A stretch of 64,000 bases of DNA from Coptis chinensis (Eukaryota; Streptophyta; Magnoliopsida; Ranunculales; Ranunculaceae), in the NCBI GenBank assembly GCA_015680905.1, contig CM027378.1:5747001-5811000 (forward strand). Reading direction: 5' to 3'. A program made the position numbers and the translations under genes. Below the pieces are notes generated by a model. That model was not told where the DNA came from. It saw only the letters and a list, made by a program, of their open reading frames with translations, and did no database searches. Shown one piece after another: positions 48,242 to 60,466 of the stretch (its first letter is position 1; each line of letters begins with the position of its first letter).

Positions 48242-50230
48242 ATGGGAGGCGAGACATCAATCAATATCGAAGAAGGCGTAGTTGGGTCTTCCGTTTACTA
48301 AAGCCCTGTTCAAGGCACGCAAACATTAGTCGCTCCTTATATAGGAATGACTTTTACAAGTGTTGATGAGGCAAAGACTTATTACAAAGAGTATGGTCAA
48401 CAAAAGGGATTTGAGACTTCGTGTTGGACGACGCCAAGTAACAAAATCAGTGGATTTGGTTAGTGGTTGTTTCTTGGTTTGCTCACGTGAAGGGGTTAAC
48501 AAGAGATGAAGTCCGATCAAGAAATACATCAACTATCGGTGTGGTTGCCAAGCTAGAATTAATTATTAAGAAAAGAATGCATGAAGAGATATATAGGAGG
48601 TCAGCGTTGCTCATAATGACCATAGTCACGGTCCGGTGACCCCATCGAAGAAGAATTTGCATGAAAACTAACAAACATATGCGAAGCGTGGGTGCTTGAC
48701 CGAGATATTTAGTGATAACGGTTTATCCGTTGGGAAAGTGGCATCTGTTTTCCATGGAGAGGAAGTTGGGTTTACGGAAAGATTGTTGGAACCATTATTA
48801 TGGTTTGACCGTAAAGATGCCTAAAGAAGGTGATGCAACCGCCGCGTCCGCAATATTTTATCTAAGCGGAAGAGTCTTTGAGGATCCTCGGTTATATTAC
48901 GCTATTGATTTAGATGAAAATGGGACTGCGGTGAACTTTTTCTGGGTTCATGGGAGGTCTCGATGCCAGTATGAATATTTTGGGGATGTTGTGTCTTTTG
49001 ATACCACATATCGTACCAATGAATATTCCATGCCTTTGGCCCCTTTTACTGGAGTCAACCATCATTATCAGTCGATTCAGTTTGGTTGCACATTGTTGCT
49101 TGATGAGACAGAAGATACATTCATATGGCTATTTAAGGCCTGGCTTGCAGCCATGGGTGGTCGTGCGCCAACTGCAATCATCGACCCGGGATAGGCGATG
49201 GCGGCATCCATTGCCAAAGTGTTTCCTAATACTCGTCATCGTTCTTGTCTTTGGCATATTATGCAGAAATTCAAGAGAAGATGTCATTTACCAAATTTGA
49301 GACATTGGTAAGCGAGTTGAAGAACACTATTTCTTTTTAAGTATAGGATTGTTGATTTTGAGAGAAGATGGTGTACAATCATTGAGAAGTATGAGTTGTC
49401 GAAAATCCTTGGTTGACAGAGATATATTCAATGCGGGAGAAATGGGTTCCTTGTTATCTCGGTGGCACCTTTTTTTTGGTATGCACACGACCGGGTGAAG
49501 TGAATCGATGAATGCTCATTATGACCGGTTTGTCAATTCGACGACTACGCTTTATGCGGTTTGTACATGGTAATGAGAAGTCTTTGGCTTTGCTTGCTAG
49601 GAAAGAAAAGAGATTCGATTACGCGCGAAAGCATAGTTCACGCGGATTGTGCCTAACGATGCTTTCATCCTTATGCATGCCGAAGGTCTATACGATCTCA
49701 ATATTCAATAAATTTAAAGAGCAACTAGAAAAGGCAAAGATGGAGTACAAAATTGATGGGGAACAAATTGACAAGTATGGAACCGGAAGCTACATGGTGA
49801 AATGGAGAGACCAATTGAAGAATTCGTTTGGAGAGTGAGTTTCGATAGAGGAACCTTAGAGGGAGATCTGCGAATGCAAGTACTTTCAGTTTATGGGTTT
49901 GCTTTGTGGTCATATCTTAAAGGTTTTTATACGCTACGAGATTGAAGAGATTCCAAACCATTTTAGATTGACGCGGTGGATGCAAAAGTCTAACACTTAT
50001 AGAGCGGAGTTTGATCTTTGGATTTGTGGTGGGAATGTCTCAAATGAACCTTTGAGAGTGGCTCATTCTATCAAGGTTGCTTCTCAAGTGGCTTACGATC
50101 GTCGATACTTTTGAGGGTTATTCATATTTTATTGAAAAGATTGGTGAAATGGCTATTGAAATTTCAAAGTTTAATGAGACTTCCTACAAAGGAGACGAGA
50201 AGTTGCAGAGCCTTCTCGATACAACCGGTT
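48242..50230 (+). pseudogene. FAR1-type MULE transposase, damaged
   Basis: Starts at ATG 48242 (MGGETSINIEEG). The FAR1 DNA-binding domain lies at about 48340-48690 (GMTFTSVDEAKTYYKEYG, VCSREGVNK). The MULE transposase core lies at about 48955-49290: the first catalytic Asp in DVVSFDTTYRTNEY, then APFTGVNHHYQSIQFGC, ETEDTFIWLFKAWLAAMGG, and a CLWHI. Next come SMNAHYDRFVNSTTTL and IFNKFKEQL, and a SWIM zinc finger CECKYFQFMGLLCGHILKVF at about 49868-49927. The usual ITDQD second-Asp motif reads IIDPG followed by a stop, and there are several other stops and frame changes. It is related to FAR1/FHY3 proteins and should bind its own ends and cut DNA when intact. Confidence 0.85.
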
Positions 50231-50369
50231 AATACATCACGTGTTTTTTTTATTTGAATGTTTAATTTGATATAAATTTAGTGTTTAATTCGGTGTTTAA
50301 TTTGATATAAATATTTATTTTAATTAGGTCTTTATTTCAGCTATTTATTTTGAATCCCAACATTTCTCA

Positions 50370-50512
50370 AACAAAAGGGAGGGGAAGAAGAAAGCGGATA
50401 GATGGAAATCCCCCAAAGAGATAGCCCTAAACAATTCGGGGAAGAAAGTGTCACAGATGTGGAATGATTGCTAACCATGACTCGAGAAATTGTCGGGGAA
50501 AAAAAATAATAC
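50370..50512 (+). pseudogene. C-terminal zinc-knuckle exon of the MULE transposase
   Basis: After an intron-like AT-rich gap the plus strand reads KREGKKKADRWKSPKEIA and, after a frame change, ANHDSRNCRGKK. A Lys-rich segment followed by a C...GH-DSRNC knuckle is the usual end of FAR1- and mudrA-type transposases. The first Cys pair is blurred by the frame change. Confidence 0.5.
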
Positions 50513-50879
50513 GTAATCGTCGATTGTAAGTATAGCTTTATTCAAAACTCTTTCATTCTAAATGTTCACTAGTTCTAATGATATTTTATCTCTGGCGTCA
50601 TGGACTTCATTGATGTCCGGACTTGTTAAGAGTGGTTTAGATATGGCAGCCTTGTTAGAGTTTTATCAAGTGTTGTTAAGTTGAACTGTGTCGAGGGTTG
50701 TGTTCCATTGCATCATTATGTCCATTGGATAGTATCTAATGTTGTCTGCTAGCTAGGCTCTAGATAGGAAACATCATAATGATAGACCGGTGCTTTTTTT
50801 GATAACTTCTTTCTCCTTTTTATTTTCAAAGTTCAATATTGCTAGTTTAGGTTACATTTGGGGAGTTTAATTAGACCGA

Positions 50880-51345
50880 GTTCTAATCTCATTGATGTTG
50901 TAGAAAAGAGAAGTATGGCTCAAGGAGAAATGGAGAATCTGGAGGCAAAGCTTTGCTTTAGGTAAAAATATGCCTACTCATCATTCGTTTCGCCCTCGAC
51001 TTTGCATCGGTCGATCTTGATCTTTTCATCATTCTCTGCGGTTATGTTTCGATTTCTGGTTCCACAAGATGCCACAGTATCACCGCCACCTTGACTATGC
51101 ACCATTCAAGAAAGTCGTCAAAATTGAGTTATTAGCTACACGGGAGAAATTGTCGTGAAAAGAGCGAGAGAGAAGAAGCGAAGTGTTGAAAGAAGGTGGA
51201 GAAGTTGAAGAGCTGAAACTTGGAGTGAAAGGCTTGAACAAGCCAAAGCTAGGTGCAAAAGCGGGGCTATACTTGTTGCTAATTCATTCGATGTGCTTAA
51301 ATGTTGTAATACGAGAACAATAATATTTGGGATTGCATAAAGCAT
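50880..51345 (+). pseudogene. Possible further transposase or accessory segment, unrecognised
   Basis: Short coding-like pieces: MAQGEMENLEAKLCF-type sequence near 50915, a Cys/Phe-rich stretch near 51030-51090 and a Lys/Glu-rich, coiled-coil-like stretch at 51140-51270. None keeps one frame for long. No family is recognised. Confidence 0.25.
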
Positions 51346-51579
51346 TTTGATGTGCTTATTATAAATGTTTCTTTGTTGTTACCTGGCGTGCCCACTTGCA
51401 ATTTTGTTTCGTAAGTTGATATGATGTATTGATGCGGATACTATACCACCCAATTATAATGCCAACGCGTTTGTCAACAACAAATTTACCTCAACTCATA
51501 TGATCATCAATCAACATCAACACAAACAAACCAAACCGATAAATTGCCAAAACATCAACATCAATGATATGGACTTAGT

Positions 51580-52015
51580 ATGGCCATATCGTTTGGATTT
51601 GAATTTGGATAAAAATGGCGGTGTCTGTTTGGACTAAGTCCAAACGGTGTGGCCATGCCGTTTGGGACAAAGTCCAAACAGACACGCCATTTTTGCAAGT
51701 TCAAAGTCCAACGGCATGGCATTACCGTTTGGCCTTAGTCTCAAACGGTGTGGCCATGCCGTTTGGAACTAAAACCAAACGGTGTGGCCACACCGTTTTG
51801 GACTTTGAACTTGCAAAAAAAAATGGTGTCCTGTTTGGACTTTGTCCCAAACGGCATGGCCACACCGTTTGGACTTAGTCCCCAAGCGGCATGGCCATAC
51901 CGTTTGGTAAAAAAGGCCAAACGGTGTGGCCATGCCGTTTGGGACTAAGTCCAAAAACCGACGCCCATTTTTTGCAAGTTCAAATCCAAACGATATGGTC
52001 ACACCGTTCAAGAGG
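51580..52015. repeat. Array of CCAAACGG...CCGTTTGG palindromes between the convergent genes
   Basis: About ten or more copies of CCAAACGGTGTGGCCATGCC followed by GTTTGG, in both orientations, joined by TTGGACTTTGTCC or TTGCAAGTTCAAAGTCC words. Each unit is an imperfect palindrome of about 26 bp centred on TGGCCA. It sits just past the transposase gene and before the end of the convergent PMD gene. Confidence 0.9.
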
Positions 52016-52034
52016 CAAAAAAACAGATCTTTTG

Positions 52035-52255
52035 TGTTTTGGCAAAAACATTGCGTACTGCATTAGATTTTTGTGTTTTGGTAAATAACATTGGGATTTT
52101 TGTTGATAACATTGGGATTTTTGTGTTCTGCATTAGAGATACTAATAGAGATAACATTGGGATTTTTGTATTCTGCATTAGAGATACTAATAGAGATAAC
52201 ATTGGGACATTAGAGATAACATTGGGACAATGTTTTGCATTAGATTATTAATAGA
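52035..52255. repeat. Tandem repeat of ATAACATTGGGATTTTTGT / TTAGAGATACTAATAG units
   Basis: Three to five imperfect copies of a unit of about 55 bp (ATAACATTGGGATTTTTGTG, then TTCTGCATTAGAGATACTA), following directly on the palindrome array. 52260-53180 holds no recognised gene; it includes a CANCRRAQEE-type phrase on the plus strand and a duplicated CTCCCGCGATCATCTCAACTA word near 52990 and 53068. Confidence 0.8.
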
Positions 52256-54264
52256 GATACTTCGATGTGACAAATTAAAATGCGCAAATTGTCGGAGAGC
52301 ACAAGAAGAGCCATTGAATGGATATAAACCGAGATCTAAGCAAAAACACATACATACGATACCGGTAAGTAGTATAACTGTTTACTCCACTGACAGCAGA
52401 CGTCCTATTAAAATCAATGCTTGCTAATAGCAGAAACATAACCAAAGGCAATGTGACATGAAATACATGAAACCCTAGGATCTTAGGTGAACATGAAAAG
52501 AATGACAAGTCCAAAGCAAGATCACTATCATTTCATATTTCAACAATGTGACACCATGTGAAATACATTGTTTGAATTACTGAACGTACATAAAGCTAAG
52601 TTGCTACATATCAACAACTTGCACTTACAAAAGAGTCCTAACATAACATTTTTTGACTACAAAGAGATTTCCAATCTAACTTTCTGACTTTATCTCCTTC
52701 CTGCAAAACAAAAAAATTGAATAAACAGATCAGTCAAGCAAAGTTAAATCAAACTGCTTTATTAAGGTATGACAGAAAAACTAACCTCTCCACTTGCTTC
52801 CTCATGTTCACCATCTTCCGCCACCACCATTTGCCTAATTACCCCCCAATAAAAACACATGAATCAGTATAAATACTACCACATATGTCAACAACACCAA
52901 ATCTAGAAACCTCATTGATTGGAAAACTCTTGAACTTAAGTCATGATCAACTCTCAAAAGAACAAAGAAAGACAAATGCCAATAAACACTCCCGCGATCA
53001 TCTCAACTAGCACAAACTGAAAAGTAAAAAGCAAAACCAAAGATCATCTCAAATGCCAATAAACACTCCCGCGATCATCTCAACTAACACAAACAAACCA
53101 TTTCCATTTCCAACACTCGTCCCAACACAAGATAAAAGGAAGTAAACTAACCAAACTAACCACTAAACCCTAAACTAACCAAACTCAACATACCTAAATC
53201 CTATGCTCCTTCACGATATCGTCCGCCAATGAACTTGCACGGGTCAAATTGTATGCCTCCATGAATTAGTTACGTGCATTCTCTCGGAATCGCAGATCCA
53301 CCCAATTTGCAGGCCTTGATTGAGCAAGCGAGAAATTTCATCGACGACGGGTGCTTTGGGAAAATTAAAACACAAAACTACATTAGTATATACATTTACA
53401 TTTATAAAATACCAAAACAAAACAAAACAAAAATTAACGTTGTAAGATATTAACTCACTTTGATTATGATATGGAAGACTCTGTAGGGAGTAGTGACTAA
53501 GATGATCAGGGTTTATCATTCGAATATGACTATTGTTTTCGTACCAACTCATGTATCTACTAACACACTCCCATGGATAAGACGGAATGGGTCCTCGTTG
53601 TTCAAGTTGAATCAAGTGATTCTGCCAATTACTCCAGTAGGAAGACGCAATATTAAATTTCACATCATACCCGCGTCCGGAAGTAGTTCGCGTCGAGGTC
53701 TTTGGTTTTGGGGGATCTGAGGGTACAAACTGCATATGACCCAACTGACGCACAACCCTCACAACATTGTACTGCTCGACATTATCAAGAAAGCATATAA
53801 ATCCCTCGAAAAATGTTATTTCATCCACCGGCCGTGTAGCTCGGACTTCAACATAGGGATACCATTCAACCTGTCAAATAGCATATGATCGAGGAAATTA
53901 ATCATTAATCACATACTAATAATATTAATTAATAAATAAAACTATTTATATACAAAAATGCTTACATCGGTACAAGTCATATTATCAATGGTGGCTCGGG
54001 TATACTTCAATGCAAATTGTTGTGCTAGCATAAAAGATTGAGTGCGAAAGTACCTATTAGCACGGGACATGCTCAAATGATAGTCCTCATTTGGGTATGG
54101 CCGAACACCGGAAGTACTCATAAATCCATGCCTACATTAATATAGACACCGAAGTTAATATTGTAATAGATAGATAAAATTGACATTGAAAAGAAAAACA
54201 AAAAAACTAATACACGTAGGAGAGTGAAATAGCCCCGAAACACCCTTCACCTTGGCACTTGTGG

Positions 54265-54460
54265 CGGTCCCAAGACCTACAAGTAAGCCGGTAGAAGGTG
54301 CACCCCAGCGTAGTCTCGATCTCGGCAAATTTGAAAATCGCCTCGGATAACAAATGGGAACACCGTACAAGTAAGCCGGTAAAGAAGTCGCACCCCACGC
54401 CGTAGTCTCCTCGATCTCGGCAAAATTTGAAAAGCGATCTCGGATAACAAACGGGGCTGC
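54265..54460. repeat. Tandem duplication of about 88 bp within a PMD exon
   Basis: The segment ACAAGTAAGCCGGT...GATCTCGGCAAA...TCGGATAACAAA occurs twice, giving PFVIRDRFSNFAEIEE and then a second, shifted version, FPFVIRGDFQ. It is specific to this copy and would disturb the PMD fold. Confidence 0.8.
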
Positions 54461-55417
54461 AGTTCGGGCGATGTCGGTGAAGGCGGTACATCCAAAGAAA
54501 AATAACAGATAAGCTCTCAAGCAAACTACACCTCTTTTTGGGTTGACGCCTTCTTCACAACAACCCTATTTTTTCATCACGTAAATCTTCATCCGTTACC
54601 TTCCCAAAGAAACTGCTTCATCAAGAAATCCATCCTAACTTTGGAAGTGAACTTATTGGATTTCATCTCGCGATCTATCTTATCCATGGGTATGCCAAGA
54701 TTTTTGTGGAGGTTTTTTTGTTCAAAGGTCATCGGTGTCGGTGTCCCCGATCGCTTTTGCCTCGATCGAAACTCCTAAGAGTTGGGAAACATCGCCCAAC
54801 GTGATTGTCATCTCGCCCCACGGCATATGAAACGTGTTGGTCTCTGGATGCCACCTCTCCACAAACGCAGAGACCAACACAGGATCCTGATGCCTATATA
54901 CACCTAAGACCAGAGCACATAAGCCGGTCCTTTGAAGCTCCACGTGAAAAGTAGAACAGTCTGAACACTCTCCTCTGATATCCCATTGTACCAACTTGTT
55001 TAGGTGCCCATGGCACTTCAACACCCCTCGCTCCGCCTAAAACAACAAAAACTTAGTATTAATGTATGCACAAGTTTCGTAATACAAAATTTAAATACTA
55101 ATAGACACTATATGATAATATTACCTGCCCCTCCCAAACATCGCGAGCCACGTGCACTGCATAGTCATACAACAGATGTGACACACAAGGGCCACCTCCA
55201 TAAACACCTCTCTTGAACTCCAAGTCATTGTTAGACTTTCTCACAATATTCACTGGAGGTACAGGTACATGGACTTCCTCGTCATCCTCCTCCTCCTCCG
55301 CGTCCTCCGCGTCCTCTTCCTCCTCGTCAGCCTCCTCTTCTGCATCATCAACACCCTCTTCTTCACTATCAGCATGACTTAGAACTACACTCTTCCCACG
55401 ATCCATATTTACGTCAT

Positions 55418-55478
55418 TGTCATCTACATCTACATCTACATCTATATCTACATCTAAATCTAAATCTACATCTACATC
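55418..55478. repeat. (ATCTAC)n hexamer repeat in PMD exon 1
   Basis: About ten ATCTAC-type units on the plus strand, reading as an Asp-Val repeat on the minus strand in the frame that joins the Asp/Glu-rich region. Confidence 0.85.
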
Positions 55479-55929
55479 GCATCATTTCTTTAATCGCCCT
55501 TTCTTCTCTTTTGATTTCCTAACTCTACACCACTTACAACATTACTGGGATCATCCGCTTTCCGATCCCCTCTATGAACTGATGCCGAAGTGGTTGTTCT
55601 CCTTCCTCTCTTTTTCTCAGGCTCCTCATCGCGACCCGAACTACTACTCCCCCCACCTAACAACTTCTTAGCACCGCGGAAAACACTTTTTTTTTGCATT
55701 CTTCACATTCAGATTCTTTGTTTGAGGCATTGCTACAAAATAAATAGGAGTTAAAATAAGACATTCAACTAATTCAAATTGTTGCAATACCAACGTGAAA
55801 AACAAAGAACGAAATAAGGCGTGTGCATGCCAATCTATATCTAAGGTGTGCATGTATCTAGGCAAACTATACTCCTCTATTAAATCCCCCTCCACACACT
55901 AACAAAAAACCCAATCTAATTCAAGCAGC

Positions 55930-57420
55930 GCGAAATCGACTAGGAAAACTTTTGCGAGAACGATTCATGTAAAACTTTAAAGCCGCCATGGAGATAATGA
56001 ACATCGAAAAAAGAAGCACATTTGTAAAAACGAAAATAGTCGACGCCGCATAAGAGAAAGACAATATAAGACATCGTGATTCGAAAACTAGCAAGTCGGG
56101 TAACCTCTTTTAGTTTTATGCGGCGTGTGAGTTGAAGTTTTACAACATCTAAACTTAAAAGAATTTCTTAGGCCATAAGCTTTTATTAAGGGGTGGGACT
56201 TTTTCAAAACCTTTAAAGCTTTGTGGAATCTCGCTGGCGGCAATCAAGGTATGTCATCAAGCATCAATAAACCAACTTTGAAAGCCTGCTTGGCGAAGTT
56301 CGCTTATTTCTTTGAAAGCCCTGCCTAATCACTTGAGATGGGGGTGCCCTTAGAATAGAATTCTAAACCGCGTGGCGCTTTTGATCAATAGGAAGAGGAT
56401 CACTCCGCCATGGTGAACGTAACTCTTGGCAACTTCCATCCGCCAGAAGCAAAATGACCTTCCAAGACAAGATAAGAAATAGGTCCGGCCAACATCGTCA
56501 TTCCTCTTAATTCGAATGGGACTATACTTGGTGGTCATTGCCGTACAAAATCCGGATGGATGGAACATTTGTCTACCCCCATTTCGAAGTTTAAAGTGAT
56601 AAATGTTAAAGCGGAATCTCAGATTCCAAGATAACATAGGCGCCAAGATAAATAGGCGTTGACTCGATCTAAGAAGCATGGCGACGGTCGGCTCTCCAAC
56701 ACGAACAACCGGCCCCCGGAAGGACTTAAGGACAAATGCCCCGGGCCTAGGTCGAGAGGCATAGGTTTATCTAGTCCAAGTAGGCTATATGAAAGAAGGG
56801 AGAATGCCACTTGTCGTTACTAAGTAATATACCTTAACGCTGCTGCCTGAAAACCCAACCAATTCTACAAGGACTGCGCCCTATCTCAATCAAGATTTTA
56901 TCTCTCCAAGGAGGAGCCTACTAGGCCCTTCACTCCTGAATGGGTATAGAGATGTCTTCAACAAAGCATGTCCCCGAAAGGCGACTTTCTGCACCTACCC
57001 CGCCCCTGCCTAAATTAGATATAAGTTCAAGACGGGTTGGGGGTAAAAGGCTAAGCCAAACTACCACCTACCCATCGCTTAAGGGATGTTGTGAGAGGTA
57101 GTACCCCTTCTTGGCCGAGAGCGCATACATAAATGATGTGGTCCCCGGATTACTTAATATTAGTAACAAGAGATTGGTCTTTTGTAGTGTGATGAGTAAC
57201 TATAGAGATCGAGGTTGAGATCAAATCACATCTTGTTTTACTAAGGCTTGGCGCGACCCGAGTAAGGCGACTCTTTCCCTCTTTTGTTTTCATCCCCGCA
57301 TCTTTGGTATGTCCGCAAGACCCTAAAGTTTAATATAATCCTCATCAAGTTCTGGGGACTCTCTCTTTACTTGTAGTTAAGTAACTTTAAGGCAACGACA
57401 ACCGCCGGTGTAAGGACCGG
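55930..57420. other. Block of unlike composition, possibly organelle-derived (NUMT-like)
   Basis: The block is GC-richer than its surroundings and has no plant-nuclear repeat character. Its texture (CTTGGCAACTTCCATCCGCC, CCCGAAAGGCGACTTTCTGC, ACCGGCCCCCGGAAGGACTT) recalls plant mitochondrial intergenic DNA. Frames on both strands are short and no known gene was read. It lies upstream of the PMD gene, inside the MULE, separating that gene from the right arm. Mitochondrial origin is an impression from style, not a match. Confidence 0.35.
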
Positions 57421-57529
57421 TTCTAAGCGTGACTTAGAATCAGACCTTGGTTACGTTTTTGGAATTTTTGTACTTAAATCATACAAAAATGGGGTTTATT
57501 CAACAATTTTGAATATATATGCCATGTTT

Positions 57530-57785
57530 CCGGATGCAAGCTCATGACCCACGAAGTCTCGAGCTCGAAAGCAAGTCGAGCTTCACTCGAGCTCGTTTTG
57601 TAAAACGAGTCGAGTCGAGTCGAGCTCGAGCTAATTATAATTCAAATCGAGTCGAGTTTGAGCACAAAGTGGAGCTCGACATTGAGTTTGACCTCGGCTC
57701 GAACTTCGACTCAAAACTCACGAGCGAATCGAGCATGCCAATAATACTCGCCTCACTCGACTCGATGACCACCCCTAATCAAAGG
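57530..57785. repeat. GAGCTCGAGTCGAG-rich repeat, hAT-derivative-like
   Basis: Alternating CTCGAGCTCG, GAGTCGAGTCGAG and GAGCTCGACATTGAG words, as in a common class of small plant hAT-like repeats with self-complementary CTCGAG motifs. The frame across it is a repeat artefact. 57800-58520 holds nothing recognised. Confidence 0.5.
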
Positions 57786-58527
57786 GGAACAACTGTCGAT
57801 ACTCGATCTTAAGTCTCTAACTCAAAAACTAAATTGATTTATCAGTATACATTATTTTTATTTTTATTATTTTTGGGTAAATTTTATCAGTAATTCAGTA
57901 TACATGAGTATGTACTGTTTTGCTATTGATGTTGTTCCAAAGGATGTGTAAGCTAATAAATCAAAGGAACACTTATATGAAGCTCAACAGCATAGAGTTA
58001 CTCATGACTTTTGGCGAGGATGATCTACACATCGTGGTCTTGTGGAGATCGTCGTAGCAAAAACTTATTACTTACCTTGTTTTGACCTGAAAGGTGTCAG
58101 TACTATTAACATGAATTCTATAAGAATTATTTGTACTTATATTATATATATTTCTTATAATAAAAGAACAGATTGGATGACATGGATTCTATAATAAAAG
58201 ATACCATCTTGGCATCTTCCATATTCCAATCATTAACGACTTTCATAGAGTTCAACCACCAGTAACATAACTAGTTCAGAACTTTAGATAAGTGAGAGCA
58301 AAAGTAAGAGTCAATTGAAGCTCCGCATATCATTGTTTATTATATTTTTCTTAATAATCAGAAATTAGATGTTACTTGGGTTGTGACAAACCGGCCTCCG
58401 TCCATATTACATCCTTTCTTGTGAAGTGTGACTGGAACACTACTAACAAAGTTCCCCAGGGAAAGTGCAACATGAAAGCCCTATAACTTAATGGAGACTA
58501 TGAGCACCCTGTAAAGGGATTATGGGG

Positions 58528-58917
58528 ATGGATGTGGATCTTACGGAACGTATCTATATATATCCGCTATACTTGCGAAAATATAAATTTTGTTATACTC
58601 GAAATCTTGTGAAACTTGTGTTAGATGGATGACCACTAGCTAGGTTCAGCTTTATTTTGGTTTTCATGCATTCTTAACTTCATTTTAAGAATGGGTGATA
58701 TCAACAAAATGGGTGATATCAACAGGGAAAGTACAAAATGGGTGTCTAGAATTCAAAAGAATTGAATCAAACATAACATTATATATATAAAAAAAAAAAA
58801 AAGAAGATATAGAAAGATAGAACAGGTTAATTCTAAACCGAGCTATATATTTATTTTGAATCAAGCAAAAGCAAGATACTCCGATCGATATGGCCTCAAA
58901 TAAAAATCTAGTGATAC
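58528..58917. repeat. Direct repeat pair, first copy
   Basis: Starts GATGTGGATCTTACGGAACG and ends AAATAAAAATCTAGTGATA. It matches 60467-60829 at well over 90 per cent, with small indels. A 20-bp word (AATGGGTGATATCAACA) is doubled only in this copy. The 1.5 kb between the copies has no recognised gene. Confidence 0.9.
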
Positions 58918-60466
58918 ACATACACACACAAAAGAGAAAAAGGAAACTGAATAACTCTTCTATTAATTAGTGTATTTAGCTCTGACTTTGGAAAACTCAA
59001 TTTTCTGCACTTTGTTGCTAAATAGTGGGATATTATGTATCAAGATTGTATTGTGTGGATAAGATTTTTGGGGTGTTTGCTTAGTTGGATCTGCTATTGG
59101 ATTTCTCTTGTTCTCTATGTGTGAGTTACCTAAATCTACTTTGCTTAACAAACGTTTTCTTTACTAATAATGTACTAACATAAAAGAATGAGTGTTTACA
59201 TTTGGTGTGTGAAAAGGATGCTGTTCTATGATATCCTTCCTCTGCCATGAATTTCAGCCTATAACTGTCAGTGCGCTTTGCTAGAATGCTACCCTACATT
59301 ACTGAAAATATCCCAAATAAATAATATATGTGATGTCGAATTAGTGCTCAAGTGGTGTCTTGTCATCTTTTCACCTTTGATCGATCTGTATGAACTCTAT
59401 GTTGAATTTGGTATCGTTTCTACATTTCTCTTGATCACATCTTTGTTGGAAGATTTAGACTTTGGATTCGGTTAGCTTTTTGGGAAATATTTCGGAATAA
59501 GGTTTGTGACTTTGTACAACTTAAAGATTTAATTTAGTTGACTGAGATCGGTACCATAAACTAGTAATCTGATGAGAATTTGAAGAGTAGTAACCTTTGA
59601 GAGTTTATCTGACGTTGAAGTGTTCGATTTACTATGTATTGGTGCCGATCGGTTAACTGAAACACAATAAGCATCTAAGTATATTGGTTGTATATAAAGC
59701 ACAGACGCTTTGGCTTGATTCAAGACAATGAATTGGTCATTAGTTCACATAAGGGTTTGTTGTACTCGTAGTACCTAGCCTTATTCACCGTTCTGAGAAG
59801 GAAGTACCCAAGTAGCAGGATTGACTCCTCGCGATAAGCCAAAGTGATGACTTAAACATTCAATCGAAAGTCCAAGATATAGCCCAAATAAGTCTAATTT
59901 GGATTGGCAGTCCAGTTTGACAACATACGACAAAATGATCATAACTTTCTCTAGAAACCTTTGTTTTGCGAACCGTAAATTTGGTTGGAAACTAGACTTC
60001 ATGAGCTTTCTAGTGGTGTGTGTTATGTATGGAGAAACGTCCTATTCAGATTCAAGTTTGACTTTGAACTTAGAAGAAAATCAGGAATAGTTTTAATGCT
60101 TGTCTCTTCAAGATCCGAAGTTTGTATTTAGCTATAAATTCTCTAAGACTTGTAATGGAAGTAGAGCAGTATTTGAATGAAGATATAGGACTTTTATTGA
60201 GAAGAAGTGGTTCTTCTTGGTGAAACAACTCTTATCTCTTTGGTGGATTCCATAGAGTGGTGAGTTCTAGTAACACAACTCTTATCCCTTTGGTGGATTT
60301 CCATAGGGCAGCGAAGTTCTTTGTTTTCTCTTAGTTTGTGCTTGTATTTACTTCCTATTACACCATTCTAAATGGTGTCACAAAGAGCTTGTCTAACTTC
60401 ACTTCTCTGATTATCAACTGATTTATCCTTCCTGAGTTTGGTGAATGCAAAACTTCGATATCATTT

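Larger units (their letters stand above)
53185..55728 (-). pseudogene. Plant mobile domain (PMD/MAIN-like) gene carried by the MULE
   Basis: Five exons on the minus strand: 55728-55125, 55036 to about 54215, about 54136-53965, 53872 to about 53461 and about 53358-53185. Exon 1 gives a Lys/Ser-rich start, a Glu/Asp-rich block and VSHLLYDYAVHVARDVWEGQ. Exon 2 has the PMD signature FVERWHPETNTFHMPWGEM, TITLGDVSQLLGV, and RAYLLFFFGCTAFTD with AWGATSLPAYLYG. Later exons give WYPYVEVRATRPVDEITFFE and VVRVVRQLGHMQFVPSDPP, the end of the domain. The family includes MAIN/MAIL1 and transposon-borne relatives; its molecular role is not settled. Frame changes occur in exon 1 and exon 2, and an 88-bp tandem duplication lies in exon 2. 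It is more intact than the transposase. Confidence 0.85.

Noticed and set aside
51615-52011. Frames on both strands with GHAVWD / RCGHTVW repeats
   Set aside because: Translations of the CCAAACGG palindrome array; open on both strands, as expected of a symmetrical repeat and not of a gene.
57195-57210. TCTTTTGTAGTG, resembling a CACTA tip read outward
   Set aside because: No subterminal repeats, no partner tip and no matching 3-bp duplication nearby; likely chance.
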